Source: Areca catechu
Lineage: Eukaryota; Streptophyta; Magnoliopsida; Arecales; Arecaceae
Assembly (NCBI GenBank): GCA_021397845.1
Contig: CM038039.1
Span: forward strand, 182,874,526 to 182,938,525
Length of the DNA: 64,000 nucleotides
Direction: 5' to 3'
In this document: piece after piece, positions 20,555-31,942 of the stretch
Numbering within the stretch: the first letter of the stretch is position 1
How the letters are laid out: each line of letters opens with the position of its first letter
Translations under genes and position numbers: made by a program
The notes under the pieces: model-generated
Told to the model about the DNA's origin: nothing
Databases searched by the model: none
The model's input: the letters and a program-made list of their open reading frames with translations, nothing else

Positions 20555-23500
20555 ATGGCCTCTTCACTCTCACTCCGTAGTATTTTAGATGCCAACAAAT
20601 TGACTGGGCCTAATTATGTTGATTGGCTGAGAAATTTAAAAATAGTACTCAGTCAAGAAAAAATTTCCTATATTCTTGATACCCCAATTTTGGAACCACC
20701 AAGGGAAGATGCCTCGCAAGAGGAGAAGACCACATATAATATGTGGCAAAATGACTCACTTACTGTCAAGTGTGTTATGCTTGCCTCTATGACTAATGAG
20801 TTGCAGAGGCAGCATGATAGCATGGATACTAACTCCATACTGCTCAATTTAAAAGAGCTTTATGGAGAACACAGTAGAACTGCTAGATATGAAATATCTA
20901 AGCAGTTGTTCCGTGCAAGGATGACAGAAGGTACATCAGTACAAGACCATGTATTAAAGATAATTGATCTAATCACTCGATTAGGTCAATTAGGTTTTGT
21001 AATGGATGGGGAGTTGAATCAAGACTTGATCTTGCAATCACTCCCAGAGTCATTTTCACAGTTTGTTCTTAATTACCATATGAACAAACTTAATTCTTCC
21101 TTGCCTGAGCTGTTGAATATGTTGAAGACAGCAGAGAGCCATGTAAAGAAAAATAAGGCTCCAGTTCTTCTTGTGGATAAGAAGAAGACAGGCAAAAAGG
21201 GTTCCAGTAAGAGGATGAATCCCAAAGGGGGCATTAAGAAGAAGAAAGGAAAGAAGGCCTCCGGACAGATGACCTGCTTTCATTGTGGCAAGCCGGGTCA
21301 TTGGAAAAGGAACTGCAAGGTTTACCTTGCAAGTGTGAAGCCTGGTGCATCAGAGGCACCAAAAGGTATGAAAGAAGTTCATACTATTTTGTCATTGGAT
21401 TCTTCCATTTCAAATACTTGGGTGTTGGATACCGCCTGTGGTCATAACATCTGCAAATCATTGCAGGGACTTCAGGGGCTTAAAGTATTGAAGGAAGGTA
21501 ACTTTGAGCTCTACGGTGCTGGAGGGGACCCCATCCAAGCAGAAGCTGTAGGGACTTATATTTTGAAGTTACCTTCAGGGAAGATCTTGGAGCTAAGGAA
21601 TTGTTACTATATGCCAAAAATCATTAGAAATATCATATCTGTACCCTTGTTACTTAAACAAGGATATACTATGAATGTAATGAGCAGTGGCTGCTCAATT
21701 TCTTTATCTAATGAAATTATATGTTATGGCATATTCTGCAATGGTCTATTAACTCTTTCCACTAATGACAATATTTTTCATGTTTCTAACAAACGGAAAA
21801 GAGATGATGTAAACAATACCTTACTTTGGCATTGTCGACTTGGACATATTAGTGAGACTAGGATTAACAAGTTATACAAAGAAAATTTCTTTGATCCTTA
21901 TGACTATGAGTCATTAGGAACTTGTGAATCATGTCTCATGGGTAAGATGACCAAGACTCCATTTAGTGGACATGGAGAAAGGACAAAAGAGTTATTGGGA
22001 CTCATACACACAGATGTATGTGGGCCTATGACAACTCAAGCCTATGGTGGATACTCATACTTCATCACATTTACTGATGATTTTTCAAGGTATGGATTTG
22101 TGTATCTAATGAAACATAAGTCCGAGGCTTTTGAAAAATTTTTAGAGTATCAAAGTATGGTAGAGAAACAGACAGGAAAAAGTATAAAGATCCTCCGATC
22201 AGATAGAGGAGGTGAGTACTTATCCACTGAGTTTCTTGATCACCTTAAAGATAAGGGGATCATCTCTGAATGGACTCCTCCTTACACACCACAATTAAAT
22301 GGTGTTGCTGAAAGGAGGAATCGTACTTTATTGGATATGGTACGGTCCATGATGTGCTTCACGGAGTTACCTTTTTCTTTCTGGGGATATGCTTTGGAAA
22401 CAGCAACTTATATCTTGAATAGAGTACCATCTAAAACTGTCTCTAGCACTCCATATGAATTATGGAGAGGTAAGAAGCCCAATCTTAAGTATATTAAGAT
22501 ATGGGGATGTCCAGCCTATGTAAAAAGAAATTTTGGACATAAACTAGATGCTAGAGCAGACAAATGTCTATTTATGGGATATCCTAGAGATAGTATAGGA
22601 TATCTGTTCTACCACCCTACTGAACAAAAGGTTTTGGTCAGTAGGCATGCCACTTTTATGGAAAAGGAATTCATCCTACAAAAGGGCACTGGTAGAAATA
22701 TCGAACTTAATGAGATTCAACAAATAGACACTTCTCAGTCAAGTAACAACATAGTTAATATAGAACCTGAACACACTCCTATCCGTAGGTCTGATAGGGT
22801 GCGACAGGCACCTGAGAGGTATGGGTTCATAATTGAAAATAATGAAGCCCAAATCATTCAAAATGATGAGCCTCTAACCTATACGGAAGCAGTCATGAGT
22901 AGAGACTCAGACAGATGGCTGGAAGCCATGAGATCCGAGATGGACTCCATGTATGTCAACCAAGTATGGTCTTTGGTTGATGCACCAGAGGGTATTAACC
23001 CTATTGGGTGTAAATGGGTCTATAAAAAGAAGATTGGGGCAGATGGCCAAGTTGAAACTTATAAAGCCAGATTGGTGGCTAAGGGTTTCAGACAAAAACA
23101 GGGAATAGATTATGATGAAACATTTTCCCCTGTTGCCATGCTCAAATCTATTCGGATTATGCTTGCTATAGCAGCATATCATGATTATGAGATCTGGCAA
23201 ATGGATGTAAAAATTGCATTCCTCAATGGTTTCCTTGAGGAAGAGGTTTATATGTCACAGCCAGAAGGTTTTGTCTTGGAGACTAAACCTAATCAGGTAT
23301 GTAGGCTAAAGAAATCCATTTATGGATTAAAGCAAGCATCCAGGAGTTGGAACATCCGATTTGATAAAACAGTCAAAGAATTTGATTTTTTCAAAAATGA
23401 GGATGAACCTTGTGTGTACAAGAAGACTAGTGGGAGTGCCATAGTTTTCTTAGTTCTATATGTTGATGATATACTTCTTATTGGGAATGATATCCCAATG

Positions 23501-24444
23501 TTAAATCAGTCAAAGTGTGGTTATCGAAACAGTTTTCCATGAAAGACTTGGGAGAAGCATCCTATATACTGGGTATAAAGATCTATAGAGAAAGATCAAG
23601 AAGGATGCTAGGCTTATCCCAGTCTAGGTACATTGACCAGGTGCTAAAGAGATTTAGCATGGAGGAAAGTAAAAGAGGTTACTTACCTATTGGTCATGGC
23701 ATACGTCTTTCTAAGAGGATGTCTCCTAAGACACCTGAAGAAAGAAATAGAATGAGTTCTATACCTTATGCTTCGGCTATAGGGTCGATTATGTATGCTA
23801 TGTTATGTACCAGGCCTGATGTGGCATATGCCTTGGGTGTAGCCAGTAGATTTCAGGCTGATCCAGGAGAGGATCACTGGAAGGCTGTAAAAAATATTCT
23901 TAAGTACCTGAGAAGGACTAAGGATATTTTTCTTATATACGGAGGGTCTGATCTTAAACTAGAAGCCTATTCAGACTCTAGTTTTCAATCAGACCCAGAT
24001 GATAGTAAATCCATTTCAGGGTATGTCTTTACCTTGAATGGTGGAGCAGTAAGTTGGAAGAGCACTAAACAGCAGACTGTAGCTGACTCAACTACCGAGG
24101 CAGAGTACATAGCTGTCAGTGAAGCCGCCAAGGAAGCTGTCTGGATGAAGAAATTCATCACAGAGTTGGGAGTAGTTCCTGAGATTGAGAGCCCGGTGCC
24201 ACTCTATTGTGATAACACTGGAGCAGTTGCTCAAGCTAAGGAACCGAGAGCCCATCACAAGTCCAAGCACATTCTGAGACGCTTCCATCTTGTCCGAGAG
24301 ATAATCGAGAGACAAGAAGTCTGCATCAATAGAGTGGATACAAAGAACAACATAGCAGACCCGTTCACTAAGGCTCTACCACAGCGGGAGTTTGATCGCC
24401 ACCTCGATTGTATGGGGTTAAAGAATAAGAGCGATTGGCTTTAG
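20555..24444 (+). pseudogene. copia-1 unit 2 gag-pol, near intact (one frameshift)
   Basis: The best-preserved polyprotein here, about 1,296 codons. Gag is residues 1 to about 260 with zinc knuckle C241, C244, H249, C254. Aspartic protease has WVLDTACG with catalytic D292. Integrase has H426, H431, C457, C460, then D487, D550 and E586 (35 residues between the last two, the DX35E rule). RT has YVDD at 969-972. RNase H has SDSSF, STTEAEY and YCDNTGA. The only lesion seen is loss of one A in a run at about 23503, just after YVDD, which ends the frame at 23542. The remaining frame is open from 23515 to the stop at 24444 (SDWL). Gag W250 is intact, unlike in units 1 and 3. A spliced or frameshifted product is unlikely, because the other units keep the A. 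Confidence 0.9.
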
Positions 24445-24447
24445 TGC

Positions 24448-24458
24448 AAGTGGGAGAT
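24448..24458 (+). other. copia-1 polypurine tract, unit 2
   Basis: AAGTGGGAGAT directly before LTR3. Confidence 0.8.
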
Positions 24459-26871
24459 TGAAAGGTTTATGCCCTATAAGCCAATATTTGTATCTCCCAG
24501 ACCATTGTAAATTGACAAGTTAATAAAGGCAATATTTTTCCATCATTCGCTGTGTCATTATATGATGAACCCCATAGATTAGGGCTATGGTCCTAGGGCT
24601 ATGATGAGATCATACCAGTGAGATCTAAGGCCTTAAAACCCTAATCTAGAATATTCCTAGTCATAGGAACCCTGAGTTGGGGATCAGGGTTTCCGGTTAG
24701 ACTGGCACATCCTATGTATGCTGAAAAGGGTGATTGCTCTCACAGTCACTTGTGTGGGACACTAATACAAGGATGTGGGTGCTCATTAGCGAATGAGTTC
24801 ACTGAATAGATCCAGTTTGAGAACATCTAATGGAGCCTTAGCTGCATGTCAATAGATTTTTCTCATAGTGGGAGTTGTACAAGTAGTCCTATGACCTGAG
24901 ACTGCCATAATACCTTATGTACATGAACCCATGCTTTGGTTCAATCTCAATCATGACACTGGGTCATGCACGAGGTTGATGCTGGGTATGGTGAATTGTA
25001 TATGAAGGTAATGAGTAGGTCAACAAGGAATTGATCACTCCTAGTAGGAGGAGATTGCATCCAGCCAAATTAGGTCAGATGATGATTCAGGAAATCTTTG
25101 ATCAAAGTGCAGATATTAGAAATGATTTCTAATATCGAATTAATTGAATCATTAGTGTATGACTGAGCTGGGAATGAGTATAAGCTGGTTTTGACATGTT
25201 TCCATATCCATAGTTATATTCGGGATGCAAGATGATTGAAGGATCGAATTGTACGGGAACTTTCCACTGAAGGGTAGTTTTGGAATTTCACCAGAATTTC
25301 CATATCTTCCGGGTAGACATGACACGTTGCTAGACGTCAATCTTGTCTTGTGGGTTGATCAAATTAAATGGTTTAATTGGATCACTAATTAGGAGGAGTC
25401 CTAATTGACTAACTCGAGTTAGCTCGATTTGACCTAAATCGATTAAAATGAGTTCTGATCAAATTAGGTCAACTTGCACTCAGACCCACTGCTGGATAGG
25501 TATGGAACCCAATGGGTCACACACTTAGGATAGATAATCAAGGATTTAATTTGGAATTAAATCTCGTTTGCAGATGAACACACTAGCATGTGTTGCAAAC
25601 CATGGCTTCTACTTGAATCGGATTCGAGTTAGGGTTCCGATTTGGTCTTTTTTAGATCCAAATTCATTCAGGTTTGAATCTAATTGAAGATTCAAGACAT
25701 TGCTAATAGTAGGCTAGCAATTGGACTAACCTAAGAGGCTAAACCCCTTTCCCACATCGCCTAAGCCCCTTTCCCTCTCTTCCCACGCGCGCGCGCAAGG
25801 AGAAGAGTCCACGCGCGCGTAGACTCTCTCCAAGCGGCATTTTTGCGTGAGAAAAAGAAAAAGGGTCGGCGTTTTGGCTGAAGGGGCATGGAAGAGAGTC
25901 TACCTAGGCGTGGACTCTTCAAAAACGGGATTACCGTGAAAGAAAAGAAAAAAAAAACACCGAAGGGGCGCGACTCTTCTCTTCTGCGCGTGCCCTTCTA
26001 TGTTTTTCGCGACTCTTTCTTGCGTCTTCCCATCCCAAAGGCCGTGAGATTAATTCAAGGGCCGTGAGATGAAGGGAAAGGACGTGAGAAGGGAGAGAGG
26101 GGTGTGAGAGGGTGATTACAGATGGGTAGGCACCTCTCTGTCGCCTATTTAAGGAGAAGACTTCACCGTAAAAAATTATTCTAGTTTTTCTACAGCGAAG
26201 CCTTGCTTTTTTTTTTTTCTCCCTCTCCAGAAGATTGTTTCCCCCTCCTCTCTTTCCTCTCTGATTCCTTTACAGAGCCTTGGCTCTGTCGAATCTCAGA
26301 ACAGAAGGAGAGTCAGAGAGAAACTCTCCGACGGTAAAGGAAGAAGGCGCCTCTCCTTTCTTTCTTACATTAAGACAATCTTGTCTTAATTTTCTTCTCC
26401 CACCAAGACAAGCCTTGTCTCATTTTAGGACAAGGGCTTATTCTTAAGACAAGAGTGTCTTAAGGGGCCAAAGTTGCTAGAAGACAAGGAGAAGGGTAAG
26501 AGAGAAGGTTTAGTCCCAGTTTGGCTAGAGGAGTCCTAGCCAATAGCCCATATATCAAGTTCTTGGGATAGAACTTGATTGGAAGGAACCCAATTAAGGA
26601 GTCAGTGTCTTGATCATCTGCCCGTGTGGATCACCATCAGAGGGCGGACAAGTGGACGCCTGGTGTGTTCAAGAGGCTACTCAATTTGGAGTTCATTTCT
26701 GCATCAGACTGGTAATAGCGATCTGAGGTTAGTATTTAAACAATGTTTAAATTTGGACATGCATGTAGTCATAGTTTTTAATTGCTAATAAGGAGTTTTG
26801 GGATTAGGGTTCGGACCTGGTTTCATAAATTTTTGAAATCCACGCTTTCGCACTGGTTCACGAACCCAACA
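24459..26871 (+). repeat. copia-1 LTR3
   Basis: 2,413 bases. The 5' half shares variants with LTR4 (GTGATTGCTC, GATTAAAATG, CTGGATAGG, GAGTCTACC). The 3' end shares variants with LTR1 (CATCAGAGG, CTTTCGC). This mosaic pattern is expected if LTR3 formed by crossing-over between a terminal LTR and a first LTR. It has a private two-base loss near 25702. Confidence 0.9.
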
Positions 26872-26872
26872 G

Positions 26873-26884
26873 TGGTATCAGAGC
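26873..26884 (+). other. copia-1 primer-binding site, unit 3
   Basis: TGGTATCAGAGC, one base after LTR3; initiator Met tRNA type. Confidence 0.85.
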
Positions 26885-28038
26885 CACCTTATTAGGATTA
26901 AAACTTATGCAGTTCAATTCATGTTTTATTAAATGATGTAGTATCATGTTAAAGTTTTTATATTGATGCACAATGCTTGTCTTTGATTGAACATGAGTTT
27001 GATGATTGCCACCAGTTAGGGTTTTCCACTGAAACCCTAATTGTCTTAGAGATATGATTAGCCCTGGAGCCATCATACTGAAATAAGGTTGCCCTGGCAT
27101 AATGGTGTATCCATTATGTGGTAAATGGTTGTCCTAGTATGATGGCACACATTTCACATATTTGCTTAGTTTAAAGCATGTATTAATATATGTGATAGCT
27201 TTTAATTGAATGTGCTGGCATTGCATAAATCCCTCTTAAAATTATATTAAGTGGTAGTATAAGTTAACCGATAAGCATTATTAGTCATGATGGATAATTA
27301 GTCATTTCGGTGTCTAGAAAGGTGGTTCTGGGAAGGTAAAGGGAATCATGGTTTTTAATTGGTTCCATTGTCTGACCTGGCCAATTTTAAATTGGTGTCT
27401 AGGAAAGCAACGGGGGGACCCCCACATCTCTTCCACTAGCCTGGCCGATCTGATTGATTTAATTCTTGACTAACATGCTTGGTGTTAAAATACTATTATT
27501 GGCCTTCCTTCATGATAGGTCATTATTGTGTTACGATCTATACTAGGTTTGTTGTGTACACACAAGACCTAATATGGTGACTAACATAATTTTGGTCTAA
27601 TACAATTATTTGTTTATGGCATGATTTAATGTAATATTTTGTTGTGTACACACAAGGGTATTACTATTAAAGTCATGACTATATGGCTATGGAGGGTCTT
27701 ACTTAACTGAAATATTATAGTTTGTTGTGTATACACAAGGCTATTAATATTTTAGAGGCCGGGATAAGTTGAGAATTGTACGGGTTACAATTGGAGAGAG
27801 TTTTCCTACCTATGAACTTATATAAGATTTGTTGTGTACACACAAGGTCTTTTATAAGGGATTGGGATCTCAACCCCACTAAGAAAAACTAATTAGGGTT
27901 TTCTCGATCATCGTATACAGGGTTATGATGCTCGATAAAATAGTGGGAGACATAATTAAATTAAAGTCCTAATTTAATTATGTATTGTCATTTCATGGTT
28001 GTTTGCTTATGTATTGTTCTTTGTTTAAATGTAGATAA
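26885..28038 (+). other. copia-1 unit 3 untranslated leader
   Basis: Same leader as unit 1 at most variant positions (for example GCTTGTCTTTG, GTATAAGTTAACC, GTATACAGGG). It carries the four palindromic TGTGTACACA-type motifs between about 27548 and 27846. Confidence 0.6.
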
Positions 28039-31000
28039 ATGGCCTCTTCACTCTCACTCCGTAGTATTTTAGATGCCAACAAATTGACTGGGCCTAATTA
28101 TGTTGATTGGCTGAGAAATTTAAAATAGTACTCAGTCAAGAAAGAATTTCCTATATTCTTGATACCCCAATTTTGGAACCACCAAGGGAAGATGCCTCGC
28201 AAGAGGAGAAGACCACATATAATATGTGGCAAAATGACTCACTTACTGTCAAGTGTGTTATGCTTGCCTCTATGACTAATGAGTTGCAGAGGCAGCATGA
28301 TAGCATGGATACTAACTCCATACTGCTCAATTTAAAAGAGCTTTATGGAGAACACAGTAGAACTGCTAGATATGAAATATCTAAGCAGTTGTTCCGTGCA
28401 AGGATGACAGAAGGTACATCAGTACAAGACCATGTATTAAAGATAATTGATCTAATCACTCGATTAGGTCAATTAGGTTTTGTAATGGATGGGGAGTTGA
28501 ATCAAGACTTGATCTTGCAATCACTCCCAGAGTCATTTTCACAGTTTGTTCTTAATTACCATATGAACAAACTTAATTCTTCCTTGCCTGAGCTGTTGAA
28601 TATGTTGAAGACAGCAGAGAGCCATGTAAAGAAAAATAAGGCTCCAGTTCTTCTTGTGGATAAGAAGAAGACAAGCAAAAAGGGTTCCAGTAAGAGGATG
28701 AATCCCAAAGGGGGCATTAAGAAGAAGAAAGGAAAGAAGGCCTCCGGACAGATGACCTGCTTTCATTGTGGCAAGCCGGGTCATTAGAAAAGGAACTGCA
28801 AGGTTTACCTTGCAAGTGTGAAGCCTGGTGCATCAGAGGCACCAAAAGGTATGAAAGAAGTTCATACTATTTTGTCATTGGATTCTTCCATTTCAAATAC
28901 TTGGGTGTTGGATACCGCCTGTGGTCATAACATCTGCAAATCATTGCAGGGACTTCAGGGGCTTAAAGTATTGAAGGAAGGTAACTTTGAGCTCTACGGT
29001 GCTGGAGGGGACCCCATCCAAGCAGAAGCTGTAGGGACTTATATTTTGAAGTTACCTTCAGGGAAGATCTTGGAGCTAAGGAATTGTTACTATATGCCAA
29101 AAATCATTAGAAATATCATATCTGTACCCTTGTTACTTAAACAAGGATATACTATGAATGTAATGAGCAGTGGCTGCTCAATTTCTTTATCTAATGAAAT
29201 TATATGTTATGGCATATTCTGCAATGGTCTATTAACTCTTTCCACTAATGACAATATTTTTCATGTTTCTAACAAACGGAAAAGAGATGATGTAAACAAT
29301 ACCTTACTTTGGCATTGTCGACTTGGACATATTAGTGAGACTAGGATTAACAAGTTATACAAAGAAAATTTCTTTGATCCTTATGACTATGAGTCATTAG
29401 GAACTTATGAATCATGTCTCATGGGTAAGATGACCAAGACTCCATTTAGTGGACATGGAGAAAGGACAAAAGAGTTATTGGGACTCATACACACAGATGT
29501 ATGTGGGCCTATGACAACTCAAGCCTATGGTGGATACTCATACTTCATCACATTTACTGATGATTTTTCAAGGTATGGATTTGTGTATCTAATGAAACAT
29601 AAGTCCGAGGCTTTTGAAAAATTTTTAGAGTATCAAAGTATGGTAGAGAAACAGACAGGAAAAAGTATAAAGATCCTCCGATCAGATAGAGGAGGTGAGT
29701 ACTTATCCACTGAGTTTCTTGATCACCTTAAAGATAAGGGGATCATCTCTGAATGGACTCCTCCTTACACACCACAATTAAATGGTGTTGCTGAAAGGAG
29801 GAATCGTACTTTATTGGATATGGTACGGTCCATGATATGCTTCATGGAGTTACCTTTTTCTTTCTGGGGATATGCTTTGGAAACAGCAACTTATATCTTG
29901 AATAGAGTACCATCTAAAACTGTCTTTAGCACTCCATATGAATTATGGAGAGGTAAGAAGCCCAATCTTAAGTATATTAAGATATGGGGATGTCCAGCCT
30001 ATGTAAAAAGAAATTTTGGACATAAACTAGATGCTAGAGCAGACAAATGTCTATTTATGGGATATCCTAGAGATAGTATAGGATATCTGTTCTACCACCC
30101 TACTGAACAAAAGGTTTTGGTCAGTAGGCATGCCACTTTTATGGAAAAGGAATTCATCCTACAAAAGGGCACTGGTAGAAATATCAAACTTAATGAGATT
30201 CAACAAATAGACACTTCTCAGTCAAGTAACAACATAGTTAATATAGAACCTGAACACACTCCTATCCGTAGGTCTGATAGGGTGCGACAGGCACCTGAGA
30301 GGTATGGGTTCATAATTGAAAATAATGAAGCCCAAATCATTCAAAATGATGAGCCTCTAACCTATACGGAAGCAGTCATGAGTAGAGACTCAGACAGATG
30401 GCTGGAAGCCATGAGATCCGAGATGGACTCCATGTATGTCAACCAAGTATGGTCTTTGGTTGATGCACCAGAGGGTATTAACCCTATTGGGTGTAAATGG
30501 GTCTATAAAAAGAAGATTGGGGTAGATGGCCAAGTTGAAACTTATAAAGCCAGATTGGTGGCTAAGGGTTTCAGACAAAAACAGGGAATAGATTATGATG
30601 AAACATTTTCCCCTGTTGCCATGCTCAAATCTATTCGGATTATGCTTGCTATAGCAGCATATCATGATTATGAGATCTGGAAAATGGATGTAAAAATTGC
30701 ATTCCTCAATGGTTTCCTTGAGGAAGAGGTTTATATGTCACAGCCAGAAGGTTTTGTCTTGGAGACTAAACCTAATCAGGTATGTAGGCTAAAGAAATCC
30801 ATTTATGGATTAAAGCAAGCATCCAGGAGTTGGAACATCCGATTTGATAAAACAGTCAAAGAATTTGATTTTTTCAAAAATGAGGATGAACCTTGTGTGT
30901 ACAAGAAGACTAGTGGGAGTGCCATAGTTTTCTTAGTTCTATATGTTGATGATATACTTCTTATTGGGAATGATATCCCAATGTTAAAATCAGTCAAAGT

Positions 31001-31928
31001 GTGGTTATCGAAACAGTTTTCCATGAAAGACTTGGGAGAAGCATCCTATATACTGGGTATAAAGATCTATAGAGAAAGATCAAGAAGGATGCTAGGCTTA
31101 TCCCAGTCTAGGTACATTGACCAGGTGCTAAAGAGATTTAGCATGGAGGAAAGTAAAAGAGGTTACTTACCTATTGGTCATGGCATACGTCTTTCTAAGA
31201 GGATGTCTCCTAAGACACCTGAAGAAAGAAATAGAATGAGTTCTATACCTTATGCTTCGGCTATAGGGTCGATTATGTATGCTATGTTATGTACCAGGCC
31301 TGATGTGGCATATGCCTTGGGTGTAGCCAGTAGATTTCAGGCTGATCCAGGAGAGGATCACTGGAAGGCTGTGAAAAATATTCTTAAGTACCTGAGAAGG
31401 ACTAAGGATATTTTTCTTATATACGGAGGGTCTGATCTTAAACTAGAAGCCTATTCAGACTCTAGTTTTCAATCAGACCCAGATGATAGTAAATCCATTT
31501 CATGGTATGTCTTTACCTTGAATGGTGGAGCAGTAAGTTGGAAGAGCACTAAACAGCAGACTGTAGCTGACTCAACTACCGAGGCAGAGTACATAGCTGT
31601 CAGTGAAGCCGCCAAGGAAGCTGTCTGGATGAAGAAATTCATCACAGAGTTGGGAGTAGTTCCTGAGATTGAGAGCCCGGTGCCACTCTATTGTGATAAC
31701 ACTGGAGCAGTTGCTCAAGCTAAGGAACCGAGAGCCCATCACAAGTCCAAGCACATTCTGAGACGCTTCCATCTTGTCCGAGAGATAATCGAGAGACAAG
31801 AAGTCTGCATCAATAGAGTGGATACAAAGAACAACATAGCAGACCCGTTCACTAAGGCTCTACCACAGCGGGAGTTTGATCGCCACCTCGATTGTATGGG
31901 GTTAAAGAATAAGAGCGATTGGCTTTAG
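28039..31928 (+). pseudogene. copia-1 unit 3 gag-pol, lesions shared with unit 1
   Basis: Starts at ATG 28039. The same one-base loss as unit 1 gives a TAG at 28126-28128, and the same zinc-knuckle TGG-to-TAG change lies at 28785-28787. The rest is open to 31928 (SDWL). Private changes include TGT to TAT at 29406-29408, which replaces an integrase zinc-binding Cys by Tyr, a Thr-to-Met change shortly after DMVRSMICF, and Gly-to-Trp in RNase H (SISWYVF). It shares at least seven amino-acid variants with unit 1 against unit 2 (such as QERIS, KKTSKKG, GVDGQ, IWKMD). Confidence 0.9.
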
Positions 31929-31931
31929 TGC

Positions 31932-31942
31932 AAGTGGGAGAT
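31932..31942 (+). other. copia-1 polypurine tract, unit 3
   Basis: AAGTGGGAGAT directly before LTR4. Confidence 0.8.
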
